Positions 9,066-16,015 of a DNA stretch of 16,083 bases are shown here, in pieces; within the stretch, counting starts at the first letter, position 1, and every line of letters starts with the position of its first letter. Below the pieces are notes generated by a model. That model was not told where the DNA came from. It did no database searches and saw only the letters and a program-made list of their open reading frames with translations. Location: positions 1-16,083 of the forward strand of contig JAIRZG010000214.1 of assembly GCA_031267345.1 (NCBI GenBank), given 5' to 3'. Both the position numbers and the translations under genes were made by a program. The DNA comes from Zoogloeaceae bacterium (lineage in GTDB: Bacteria > Pseudomonadota > Gammaproteobacteria > Burkholderiales > Rhodocyclaceae).

Positions 9066-10183
9066 TGGCCTTCGGCGCGTCCCTGACGCTGGCGCAGATC
9101 GTCGGGCGTCTGCAAGCCGTCTGCGCGGGCGAAATACGCGGCAACGCGGCGGCGCGCATCCATCAGGTCGCGCCCCTGCAAAGCGCCCAGGCGGGCGAGA
9201 TCGCCTTTCTGGCGAACCCGAAATACACAAAGCATTTGCGCGGCGCCCGCGCCAGCGCCGTCATCCTGCATCCCGACATGGCGCCATCTCTGCCGCTGAC
9301 GGCCTCCGGCGAACCCGCGCTGGCAGCCATCCTTACCTTGCAGCCCTATGTTTATTATGCGCGCGTCGCCGCCTTGCTGAATCCGGTCGCGCGATGGACG
9401 GCGGGGACGCATCCTGCCGCCGTGGTGGAAAGCGATATTCCGGCTTCCTGTCACATCGGCCCCGGCGTCTGGATCGGCCCCGGCGTTACCCTGGGCGAAA
9501 ACGTGGCGATACTTGCCCATGCCCGCATTGGCGCGGACGTTGTCATTGGCGCGGACAGCGTGATTCATCCAGGCGTCAGTATTTATCCCCGCTGTCGGAT
9601 CGGCGCGCGCGCCATCCTTCACAGCGGCGCGGTGATCGGCGCGGATGGCTTTGGCTTCGCCCCTGATTTTGGCGGAGCAGGGCAGGACGAATGGGTGAAG
9701 ATTCCCCAGATTGGTCGGGTGGTGATGGGCGATGATGTCGAAATCGGCGCCAACACCAGCATCGATCGGGGCGCGCTGGAAGACACGGTGATTGGCGACG
9801 GTTGCAAGCTGGATAACCAGATCCAGATCGGACATAACTGCGTGATTGGCGAATACACGGTGATTGCCGGTTGCGTTGGCGTCGCGGGCAGCGCCCGCAT
9901 CGGTCATCATTGCGCCATTGGCGGCGCGGCGATGATTCTGGGGCATCTGGAGATCGCCGCGCATACGGAAATCTCCCCCGGCAGCATGGTGATGAAAAGC
10001 ATCCCGTGCGGCGGCGAAAAATACACCGCCCTCTATCCGCTGGAACGCCACGCGGACTGGCTCAAAAACGCCGCCCAACTCCGCCATCTCGAAGCGCTTG
10101 CAAAACGAATAAAGGCGCTGGAAGCTCTTGCGGGCAGCAACGCCGCGCCTGACGGCGCGGGGGCGCTTCGGGCGGAACGATGA
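9065..10183 (+). CDS. lpxD: UDP-3-O-acylglucosamine N-acyltransferase LpxD
   Basis: Third step of lipid A synthesis: transfers a hydroxyacyl chain from acyl carrier protein to UDP-3-O-acyl-glucosamine. 372 residues, about 30 longer than the E. coli enzyme because of a C-terminal tail. The N-terminal uridine-binding domain (1 to ~115) contains GEIAFLANPKYTKHLRGARASAVIL. A left-handed beta-helix of hexapeptide repeats (about 115-330) carries the catalytic His257 in IQIGHNCVIGE, and GADGFGFAPD is also typical. A helical C-terminus follows (LERHADWLKNAAQLRHLEALAKRI, shown in part). It is the last gene of this operon; the usual downstream fabZ, lpxA and lpxB are not present. Confidence 0.95.
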   Translation: MAFGASLTLAQIVGRLQAVCAGEIRGNAAARIHQVAPLQSAQAGEIAFLANPKYTKHLRGARASAVILHPDMAPSLPLTASGEPALAAILTLQPYVYYARVAALLNPVARWTAGTHPAAVVESDIPASCHIGPGVWIGPGVTLGENVAILAHARIGADVVIGADSVIHPGVSIYPRCRIGARAILHSGAVIGADGFGFAPDFGGAGQDEWVKIPQIGRVVMGDDVEIGANTSIDRGALEDTVIGDGCKLDNQIQIGHNCVIGEYTVIAGCVGVAGSARIGHHCAIGGAAMILGHLEIAAHTEISPGSMVMKSIPCGGEKYTALYPLERHADWLKNAAQLRHLEALAKRIKALEALAGSNAAPDGAGALRAER

Positions 10184-10305
10184 GCTCTTGTCGCGTCGAA
10201 ATCGCGGGAATGAGGGCGCAGGGCGGATTGGCGCGCGTGATCCGTCAGTCATTCCAAACTGTAGTATGCTGTCAACGCTCTACAACACATGGAGGAAATC
10301 AGAAA

Positions 10306-11007
10306 ATGAAGTTTATTGAATCCCGAAAATTCATTATCGGGTTTGCGGCGGTTGCGCTCGTCTTCGCGGTATCTGCCCACGACACACAGGCGCAGAACGC
10401 GGCAACGGACAAGCTGGAAGCTGCTGTAGAACTCTTCTACAAGGCGAGTGAATTGAGTGGGGAGGAAGCCATCGCCATCCACGACGAAATTGATCGGCGT
10501 TTTGGGCGGGATGACAATCCTGTCATTCAGGAAGTGGTCGCCAGGTCGCTCTATGCCAAGGGCTGGGAATTGAACGCGCAGGGCAAGCAGGAGAAAGCGA
10601 TTGCCGCTTATGACGAGGTTGCGCGGCGCTTTGGTCGGCATGATGCCCCTGCGATTCTGGAACAGGTTATCAATGCCCAGTCGGACGCAGCGGAGGCGGC
10701 ATTGATTCTGGGACGCAACCAGAACGCCATTCAGCGCGCAAAAGCAGTACAGGCGCGGGTTGGCTCTTCCCCGGTTGGCGCCATCATGTCTTTCATCATC
10801 TGGCTGGCAGAGCCGAACGCGCCACTGCAAAGTGTGCAAAAGGCGATTCAGGACGTTGAATCCGATGAAGCGTTCAACTGGTCTTTCAAGGAAGTCAGTC
10901 CGGTCATCGCCAAACTTCCCGATGTGTACAGAAAACAGGCGGAGTGTTTTGTCGGTTATTTTGAGGAACCGGACACGGACGAACTGAATGCTTGTCTGGA
11001 AGAATAG
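10306..11007 (+). CDS. Secreted TPR-like protein of unknown function
   Basis: Exported protein of 233 residues. ATG 10306 is chosen over upstream in-frame starts because GGAGGA (10291-10296) sits 9 nt before it and the protein then begins with a good signal peptide (MKFIESRKFIIGFAAVALVFAVSA, cleavage near TQA|QN). Two related helical repeats about 43 residues apart contain AIAIHDEIDRRFGRDDNP (near residue 53) and AIAAYDEVARRFGRHDAP (near residue 96), a tetratricopeptide-like pattern with a shared RRFGR-D-P signature. The C-terminal third has two cysteines (ECFVGYF and NACLEE). I do not recognise a named family or partner. It is followed by a strong terminator and looks like a single-gene unit. 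Confidence 0.8.
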   Translation: MKFIESRKFIIGFAAVALVFAVSAHDTQAQNAATDKLEAAVELFYKASELSGEEAIAIHDEIDRRFGRDDNPVIQEVVARSLYAKGWELNAQGKQEKAIAAYDEVARRFGRHDAPAILEQVINAQSDAAEAALILGRNQNAIQRAKAVQARVGSSPVGAIMSFIIWLAEPNAPLQSVQKAIQDVESDEAFNWSFKEVSPVIAKLPDVYRKQAECFVGYFEEPDTDELNACLEE

Positions 11008-11037
11008 CGCAGGGATTTCATTTTCGGCAGCAGACAT

Positions 11038-11067
11038 AAAAAACCGCAGCGCCCACTGCGGTTTTTT
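11038..11067. terminator. Strong bidirectional intrinsic terminator
   Basis: A perfect 12-bp stem AAAAAACCGCAG/CTGCGGTTTTTT with the 6-nt loop CGCCCA. It has a T-run on the plus strand and, symmetrically, on the minus strand. It ends the TPR-like gene and would also stop leftward transcription coming from the vapBC pair. Confidence 0.92.
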
Positions 11068-11195
11068 AACATCGCGCGGTCGGTGCGCTTGCTTTTGCCT
11101 CTGGCATAGTTGTTCAGTCCGATAGGGGTCAGCTCACGAAATGGAAAAATCGTACGCCAAGACGCGGCATTGCCGCTAAACGCCCGCTGACGTTC

Positions 11196-11594
11196 TCAAA
11201 GGTCTGTCCAGTCTTCTACATGCAGATCGGCTACTTGGCGGAAGGCCCGGTCGTTTGTCACCAACACTGCCCTGATACTCAGTGCATGGGCGGCAATCAG
11301 TAAATCAAGCGGCGCGAGGATCGCGCCATGGCGTTCCATTCCAGCCCGCACAATTCCATAATGTTCCACAACGGTACTATCCCAAGGTAGTGCGTCGACG
11401 CGCCGCAGGAACTCCGACACGGCGCGATGGAGCCGTTTGGCGGGTCGTTTGGTCAGGCCAAAAAGTAATTCGCCCTCGGTGATCGCCGAGATACAAAGAG
11501 CAGCCATCGGTGCAGCCACCACCTGCCGTACGACGGCTGGGTGTTCTTTGAGCAGGTGGCTCACCGTGTTGGTATCCAGCATGTAGCGCTTCAT
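11196..11594 (-). CDS. vapC: VapC-type PIN-domain toxin
   Basis: Ribonuclease toxin of a type II toxin-antitoxin pair. 132 residues, normal for the family. The PIN acidic residues are all visible: Asp7 in MLDTNT, Glu40 and Glu42 in AITEGELLFGL, Asp97 in LDLLIAAHAL and Asp115 in VTNDRAF. VapC enzymes usually cut tRNA or the rRNA sarcin-ricin loop with Mg2+; this target cannot be read from sequence. The start overlaps the antitoxin stop by 4 nt (ATGA), so toxin translation is coupled. It appears intact. Loci of this type are often mobile, which suits the IS and phage remnants next to it. Confidence 0.93.
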   Translation of the reverse strand: MKRYMLDTNTVSHLLKEHPAVVRQVVAAPMAALCISAITEGELLFGLTKRPAKRLHRAVSEFLRRVDALPWDSTVVEHYGIVRAGMERHGAILAPLDLLIAAHALSIRAVLVTNDRAFRQVADLHVEDWTDL

Positions 11595-11851
11595 TCGTGA
11601 TAGCTCTTGAAGGGATCACGATCATGCGTTCCCTGATTGCGTTTTTTCTCGTCCAGGAAATCGGCTGGCACATTAGCTCCTTTGAGCGTGGCGAAGAAAT
11701 CATCCCACGTCGTCGGATTGCGCGACAAAATCACGTCCCCGGTTTCCTGGTCCTTTCGGATGAAGACCTCCTTGGCGTCAAACCGATAAGCGACTGGCAG
11801 ACGCACCGCTTGGCTACGACCGTTAACGAATAGTTTGGCTGTTTGGCTCAT
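11591..11851 (-). CDS. vapB: VapB-type antitoxin (AbrB/MazE fold)
   Basis: Antitoxin partner of the adjacent VapC. 86 residues from ATG 11851, which has a strong upstream AAGAGGGG; a longer reading from 11944 is open but has no such support. The N-terminal swapped-hairpin DNA-binding domain shows the signature SQTAKLFVNGRSQAVRLP and continues through FDAKEVFIRKDQETGDVILS. The C-terminus is acidic and basic (FLDEKKRNQGTHDRDPF), the part that normally wraps the toxin. VapB normally represses its own promoter, and candidate operator repeats lie directly upstream. Confidence 0.92.
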   Translation of the reverse strand: MSQTAKLFVNGRSQAVRLPVAYRFDAKEVFIRKDQETGDVILSRNPTTWDDFFATLKGANVPADFLDEKKRNQGTHDRDPFKSYHE

Positions 11852-11885
11852 GATTGCAACCCCTCTTGTTGAGACATATGCCGAA

Positions 11886-11921
11886 GTATATCTCACGGGT
11901 AGTGATATATCAAGATATATC
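11886..11921. promoter_or_regulatory. Candidate vapBC operator
   Basis: Two copies of the palindrome GATATATC at 11904-11911 and 11914-11921 are spaced 10 bp apart, one helical turn. A related TATATC at 11888-11893 forms an imperfect inverted repeat, TATATCTCAC ... GTGATATA, around GGGTA. The sequence is AT-rich and lies 35-70 bp upstream of vapB, where the promoter and autorepressor site are expected. Confidence 0.5.
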
Positions 11922-11978
11922 CTTACCAACCAGTGTTGGACCATTCATAAAACAGGATTTTACAAGCGGAAAAAATAC

Positions 11979-12113
11979 TCATTGATCTGTAAAAAGCTGG
12001 TCAATGACCGGATCCATTTTTTCCTTGGCGCTTGCCCATTTGCTGAAATCAAATGTGCCGCTATGTTCGTATATGGTGGAGGTCGCCGTCTCGCCCTGTT
12101 CATCTGCGCATGG
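11979..12113 (-). pseudogene. 3' remnant of an unidentified gene
   Basis: Reading the minus strand toward the stop TGA at 11979-11981 gives a protein-like C-terminus of about 45 residues that includes DPCADEQGETATSTIYEHSG and TFDFSKWASAKEKMDPVIDQ, ending LFTDQ. Composition looks like a real gene end, and the sequence changes to transposase-derived DNA just beyond. There is no start codon giving a sensible ORF, so the gene seems cut by the IS remnant. Function unknown. Confidence 0.4.
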
Positions 12114-12127
12114 ATCGCGCCTGCGCG

Positions 12128-12364
12128 GGGGATGAAACGCGCCAATGGGCGCTGAAACCGGGCGTTCTTCCTGTTGTGCCGCCCAAACGCAATTACGTCA
12201 ACAGCCGGGAATACGACTGTGTCATGTATCGGCGTCGTAACGAAGTCGAATGCCTTTTCCGCCGATTCAAAGGCTTTCGCCGGATTTTCTCCCGCTTCGA
12301 GAAACCTGATGTAATGTTTTTGGGCTTTATTCATTTCGCGCTGATCATCGAGTGCTTACGATAG
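12128..12364 (+). pseudogene. 3' end of an IS5-like transposase gene
   Basis: Only the last ~78 codons of a DDE transposase remain. The conserved C-terminal block is clear: GVLPVVPPKRN, then YDCVMYRRRNEVECLFRRFK, GFRRIFSRFEK and DVMFLGFIHFALIIECLR before the stop. In IS5-type transposases the third catalytic residue is the Glu of RRRNEVE. The catalytic aspartates and the left end of the element are missing, so it cannot be active. Upstream sequence is unrelated. Confidence 0.8.
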
Positions 12365-12380
12365 TGTGAACACGCCCTAG
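12365..12380 (+). mobile_element. Right end of the IS5-like remnant
   Basis: TGTGAACACGCCCTAG lies immediately after the transposase stop and marks the change from GC-rich IS sequence to AT-rich phage sequence. CTAG at 12377-12380 may be the target site or the terminal bases; the other IS end is absent, so the exact limit is uncertain. Confidence 0.5.
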
Positions 12381-12408
12381 TGAAAATGTTTATTCGGAAC
12401 AGTCGAGA

Positions 12409-13476
12409 ATGCAATCTGTTCCTTTGTATTTGTTTTACGCGCCTAATACAGGTGGTGGAATTTCTTCTGATTGCCCTATTGGTTATTGTAAGGATAGAGT
12501 GTATAAGTCTTTTCCTGTTTATGACAGTAAGGAAATGTTAGACGCTAAACTTGCGGCTATGAATTTTGGTTCTGAGTATCTGAGCGATGATCGTAGTATC
12601 GAACTTGAATCGTTTATTAATTATTCTTCTAAGGTGAGGGCTTTAGTTAAGTTAGATGGTGTAGGTTCTACAACATATGCTCATTTTATTGAGGTCTCGA
12701 GAATTTGCGGGGAGAATCAATCGTATGATGTAAAATCAAAGGTTTGCATTTTAAATGAAAACGTACAAAAACCGTCAACACTGGCCTGTGAGATTATTTA
12801 TGTAAATGGTGCTTGGCAGGCTGATGCAAGGAATCCTAATTGTGTATATGTTGATGATAGGTATAGTATTTATGGTAATGTGGTTCATCTTAAAGGCGGT
12901 GATGGTGAAGTTGAAATTGTTATGAATGATGATGGTACTTATACTATTCGGAATTTTGATGGCTCGAACTGGAGAACCATAAATACTGATCCGTATTCAT
13001 CCAGTGTTGATGGTGGTGGCGCGGCTATAAAAGATATAACTGATTCCTCAAGTGGCAGTTTTATTTTTGGCGGCAATTCCACCACAAATAATTATGGCTC
13101 CGGTTCTTGTGGCGGCGTTGATCAACCAGCCTGTGCGATTGATGATTCTGGATTTGATGGTAAAAGTTCGGATTTGGAGGGTAAGTTTTCAGATTTGAAT
13201 GATGCGTTTAATGAAAGTAAAAAATTCATTGATAATTATGATACTAATGATAATTTCGGATTTACTGCTGATTGGTTTCCTAGATTATGGCCTGATCCGG
13301 TTGCATGTCAGGATTTGCAGATACCACTGCAATTTGATAGGGGGGTTTTAAAAGGGCTTTGGAATACAAAAATTGAGTTTTGTGATAGAGTGTCTGGAAT
13401 TCGTCAATTTATTGGTTGGCTTGTTTATTTGATGACGGCTATTTATTTGTGGCGGCGTTTGACGGAGAAAAAATGA
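12409..13476 (+). CDS. Inovirus attachment protein, pIII/TspB-like (5' truncated?)
   Basis: Probable virion tip protein that binds the host receptor. 355 residues from ATG 12409. The body is rich in Asp, Ser, Gly and Asn, with a low-complexity linker (GGNSTTNNYGSGSCGG) followed by CGGVDQPACAIDDSGFDG, a pattern I associate with TspB-like proteins of neisserial filamentous phages. A C-terminal membrane anchor FIGWLVYLMTAIYLWRR ends in basic residues, as in pIII. There is no signal peptide at the N-terminus. The frame stays open back to 12370, right at the IS junction, so the true 5' end was probably lost. The assignment rests on position and architecture more than on a conserved motif. It overlaps the next gene by 4 nt. 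Confidence 0.72.
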   Translation: MQSVPLYLFYAPNTGGGISSDCPIGYCKDRVYKSFPVYDSKEMLDAKLAAMNFGSEYLSDDRSIELESFINYSSKVRALVKLDGVGSTTYAHFIEVSRICGENQSYDVKSKVCILNENVQKPSTLACEIIYVNGAWQADARNPNCVYVDDRYSIYGNVVHLKGGDGEVEIVMNDDGTYTIRNFDGSNWRTINTDPYSSSVDGGGAAIKDITDSSSGSFIFGGNSTTNNYGSGSCGGVDQPACAIDDSGFDGKSSDLEGKFSDLNDAFNESKKFIDNYDTNDNFGFTADWFPRLWPDPVACQDLQIPLQFDRGVLKGLWNTKIEFCDRVSGIRQFIGWLVYLMTAIYLWRRLTEKK

Positions 13477-13805
13477 GCAAGCTCGCATTGTTTTTGTATA
13501 CGTTTTTTGCCGGGATTCTAGACTGGCTGCTGAAACGCGTTACGGTACAAGTAGCTACAGCTTTGGCTTACGCAGCTACATCTCTTGCTTTATTAGTCTC
13601 TCTTTATGCGGCATTAAAGGGATTTATTAATGGTTTGGTGCTTTTTGTTGACAATCCATATTTAATCATGGGATTTTGGTTACTTTGGCCTAGTAATGCT
13701 GAACTTTGTTTTTCTCTTATTATTACTTCTGATTTGATGATATTTATTTATCATGTCCATAAAGAGAAATTGAGGGATATACATCTATATAGTGTTGTAA
13801 GATAA
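13473..13805 (+). CDS. DUF2523-type minor coat protein (pVI-like)
   Basis: A 110-residue membrane protein with three hydrophobic stretches: ALFLYTFFAGILDWLL, ALAYAATSLALLVSLYAALK and YLIMGFWLLWPSNAELCFSL. DUF2523 proteins lie between the attachment protein and Zot in many inoviruses and are taken as the pVI-like tip protein. ATG 13473 is chosen for its GGAG at 13463-13466 and the ATGA overlap with the upstream stop, although the frame is open further upstream. The stop and the zot start share one base (TAATG). Family call from position, size and hydrophobic pattern. Confidence 0.75.
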   Translation: MSKLALFLYTFFAGILDWLLKRVTVQVATALAYAATSLALLVSLYAALKGFINGLVLFVDNPYLIMGFWLLWPSNAELCFSLIITSDLMIFIYHVHKEKLRDIHLYSVVR

Positions 13806-14605
13806 TGAGTGAGGCGTTACTTCTCACGGGCAAGCGCGGTCAGGGCAAAACCCTCTATGCGCTTGAACGCATCCGCCGTTACATGATGGCAGGACGCATG
13901 GTTGCTACTAATCTCGATTTAAATGTTGATAAAATTGTTGGCGCGTTTAATACAGTTAGGCCTTATCGTTTGCCCGATCATCCTGATGAACGGGATTTTA
14001 TTGGTTTGCCATTGGGTAATCCTGATCCGAAAAATGATCGCATGAATGGTCTTTTGGTTCTTGATGAAGCCTCTACTTTCCTTAATTCCCGTTCATGGGA
14101 TACGAATAAAAAAGAACGGTTGAAAGTTATTGGCTGGCTGGCGCAGTCTCGTAAATTTGGTTGGGATTTGCTCATGATTGCGCAACATGCCAATATGATA
14201 GATTCTCAAATACGCGAATCTTTATTCGAGCATTTCGGCGTCTGTGTGAATCTTCAAGGGATGATGATACCGTTCTTGACGAAGTTTACAGGGGGTGTGG
14301 CGCGTTTTCCAAAGGTTCATCGTGTTGCGATACGTTTGGGGTTTCATCCTAAAGCGCCGTTGGTTGAACATGATTTTTTCAGAGGATCGGATTTATTTGA
14401 TTGTTACGATACTTTACAAGTGATAAATCCTGTTGTCGGTGTGCCGTCTGGTTCTGGCTATTATTACCTTTCGGCATTTGATTTGCGTGGTAGGTTTTTG
14501 TCAAGGTGGCAACGAATGAAAAAAAATTGTTATTGCGGCGTCTGTTTCTGCTTTTGCGTGTGGTGCTTTGGTTTCCGAAGCCAGACATTTTTTAAAGCCT
14601 GTTGA
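13805..14605 (+). CDS. zot: Zot/pI phage assembly ATPase, N-terminal part (frameshifted)
   Basis: Inner-membrane motor that, with the secretin, drives extrusion of filamentous phage. Walker A is GKRGQGKT (residues 9-16) and Walker B is GLLVLDEAS (Asp87-Glu88), followed by the Zot-typical WLAQSRKFGWDLLMIAQHAN. As read, the protein is 266 residues. After Met238 the reading becomes an implausible cysteine-rich tail (KKNCYCGVCFCFCVWCFGF). The +1 frame at the same place instead gives a membrane helix and periplasmic domain ending exactly at the secretin start. The switch falls on an A8 run at 14519-14526. Either the gene is broken, the sequence has an indel error, or slippage makes both a short cytosolic and a full-length form. 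Residues 1-237 look intact. Confidence 0.88.
   Translation: MSEALLLTGKRGQGKTLYALERIRRYMMAGRMVATNLDLNVDKIVGAFNTVRPYRLPDHPDERDFIGLPLGNPDPKNDRMNGLLVLDEASTFLNSRSWDTNKKERLKVIGWLAQSRKFGWDLLMIAQHANMIDSQIRESLFEHFGVCVNLQGMMIPFLTKFTGGVARFPKVHRVAIRLGFHPKAPLVEHDFFRGSDLFDCYDTLQVINPVVGVPSGSGYYYLSAFDLRGRFLSRWQRMKKNCYCGVCFCFCVWCFGFRSQTFFKAC
14519..14526 (+). other. A8 homopolymer at the zot frame switch
   Basis: Eight A residues directly follow the in-frame ATG at 14516. With seven A the reading would be MKKIVIAASVSAFACGALVS, a normal basic-plus-hydrophobic membrane segment. With eight it becomes MKKNCYCGVC. Homopolymeric A runs are known sites of polymerase slippage and of sequencing or assembly error. Confidence 0.85.
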
Positions 14606-14819
14606 GTTTTCTGCGGCTGATTCTTTGCCTGTAGTTCAGCAATTACAATCTGCGCCTGTTGTATCTGAATCTGCTTTTGCGTATGGACATTATGAGGTTA
14701 ACGGATTGCGGCGTGTTATTTTGTCAGATGAGAGAAATGTTATTGCTTCGTCGATTAAACGTTCTGTTAATGTCGATGTTGATTATGAATCTGATGGTAT
14801 CTGGTACAGGGGGAAATGA
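14520..14819 (+). CDS. Zot/pI C-terminal part: membrane helix and periplasmic domain, out of frame
   Basis: About 100 codons that continue zot in the +1 frame: KKIVIAASVSAFACGALV (membrane helix), then SEARHFLKPVEFSAADSLPV, and a short periplasmic domain with GHYEVNGLRRVILSDERNV, ending YESDGIWYRGK. The frame has TGA at 14517-14519 just before it and no good start codon, so it depends on a frame change at the A8 run. Its stop overlaps the secretin ATG, as expected for the real zot 3' end. Restored Zot would be about 337 residues, close to f1 pI (348). Confidence 0.75.
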   Translation, partial: KKIVIAASVSAFACGALVSEARHFLKPVEFSAADSLPVVQQLQSAPVVSESAFAYGHYEVNGLRRVILSDERNVIASSIKRSVNVDVDYESDGIWYRGK

Positions 14820-16015
14820 TGAGGATATTTTTTGTTTTGTGTTTTTGGATTTTTCCGTCGCTGGCTATTTCTGCTCCTGAATCGGTAATTTTGGAATTTA
14901 ACAAGGTTCCTGTTATTCAGTTTGTACAAGCGGCGTATGGGGAAATTTTGGGTAAAAATTTTGTTGTTTCTCCTAATGCGATTTCGATTGATAAAGTCGT
15001 TACCATGAAAATAAATGTTCCCGATGTTAAGCAAATTCCGCCTTTGCTGTCTTCTATTCTCGCGCTTTCTGGTTTGTCGGTGCAGGATGATAATGGAGTT
15101 TATATTATAGATATTTCCCGTTCTTTTGAATCTTCGCTGCTTGTGGATGAGTTTGTAGAGGTTTATAGGCCGCGCTATCGTCAGGCTTCGTATCTTCGCC
15201 TTCTGTTGTCTGCTGTTGATAGGCGTGTTAATAATTCTGCTTCTTTTGTTCAGGTGCAGGGACAGGGAGATATGATAATGACGGGTACTAGCATGTCTTC
15301 AGCAGCATCAGGTGGTAATGATGATTTCATTGTTTTTTCCGGCACTCGTGAATATGTTGATAAGATATTATCGTTTCTGGAAAAGATTGATGTTGCTCCG
15401 CTTGCTGTTCAGGTACGCGCGGTTTTGGTTGAAGTCTCTACTACGGATGATAGTAATTTTAATGTTGGTCTTGCGTTGAATCTGTTGTCTTCGCGCCTTG
15501 GTGTCGGTATTGGTAGTAGTTCGATGGGTTCGGATAATTTCATTCGTTTTAAGTCGGCGTCTGTAGATGCGTTTATTTCTGCCATGGCGGGTGATTCACG
15601 TTATAACATCATTACTGAACCTCGTTTGATCGTGGCGGATGGCGCAACAGGAAAAATTACAGTGGGTTCAGAGGTTCCGGTAAGGGGTTTGGTTTCTTAT
15701 GATAACAACGGGAATGCGATTCAGTCTATAGATTATCGTTCATCAGGAGTCATTATGCAGGTCTCTCCCCGGATTTATCGTGATCATGTATCAATCAAGC
15801 TGAATCAACAGGTAAGTAACTTTTCTCAAACATTGACAAGCGGAATTGATTCGCCAACATTGATAAAGCGGGAATTGGAAACGGTGATCGATATGGATGA
15901 CGGACAGGTTGTTGTCCTTGCTGGTCTTGATGAGCAGAAGGATACCCGGTCTTCTGAAGGGTTGCCTTTCTTCAGGTGGTTGCGTTCTTCTAAGAGCCTG
16001 TTCATGATCTTTTGA
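14816..16015 (+). CDS. pIV-type phage secretin, C-terminus truncated by an IS
   Basis: Outer-membrane channel for phage exit. The start is ATG 14816 or the adjacent ATG 14819; AGGGGG at 14808-14813 fits the second better. Signal peptide MMRIFFVLCFWIFPSLAISA, then an N0-like domain (VILEFNKVPVIQFVQAAYGE, residues ~24-95), an N1-like domain, and the secretin core from VQVRAVLVEVS to VVVLAGLDEQKDT. Core landmarks RYNIITEPRLIVADG, KITVGSEVPV and SGVIMQVSPRI are present. The usual ending after GLPFFRWL, another strand and a basic tail, is replaced: after about residue 393 the frame runs into IS sequence and stops with SLFMIF. The final barrel strand is therefore missing and function is doubtful. 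Confidence 0.88.
   Translation: MMRIFFVLCFWIFPSLAISAPESVILEFNKVPVIQFVQAAYGEILGKNFVVSPNAISIDKVVTMKINVPDVKQIPPLLSSILALSGLSVQDDNGVYIIDISRSFESSLLVDEFVEVYRPRYRQASYLRLLLSAVDRRVNNSASFVQVQGQGDMIMTGTSMSSAASGGNDDFIVFSGTREYVDKILSFLEKIDVAPLAVQVRAVLVEVSTTDDSNFNVGLALNLLSSRLGVGIGSSSMGSDNFIRFKSASVDAFISAMAGDSRYNIITEPRLIVADGATGKITVGSEVPVRGLVSYDNNGNAIQSIDYRSSGVIMQVSPRIYRDHVSIKLNQQVSNFSQTLTSGIDSPTLIKRELETVIDMDDGQVVVLAGLDEQKDTRSSEGLPFFRWLRSSKSLFMIF

Larger units (their letters stand above)
12381..15993 (+). mobile_element. Filamentous phage (Inovirus) assembly module, IS-bounded remnant
   Basis: An AT-rich block with codon use unlike the flanking host genes. It carries, in the canonical order, an attachment protein, a DUF2523 minor coat protein, a Zot/pI ATPase and a pIV secretin, all overlapping by 1-4 nt. 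The rolling-circle initiator, ssDNA-binding protein, major coat protein and attachment-site repeats are not visible. Both ends coincide with IS termini. It is a partial prophage unless the remainder lies beyond the right-hand IS. Confidence 0.8.

Noticed and set aside
10184..10305. Promoter of the TPR-like gene (TGTAGTATGCT as extended -10)
   Set aside because: No matching -35 at a proper distance; a single weak motif.
11068..11195. Gene or repeat between the terminator and vapC, including GGGGTCAGCTC
   Set aside because: Only short open frames and a brief resemblance to sequences near some transposases; too little to support a call.
12053..12127. Upstream extension of the IS5-like transposase frame
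   Set aside because: The residues do not resemble a transposase here, and the opposite strand reads as the end of another gene, so the frame is open by chance.
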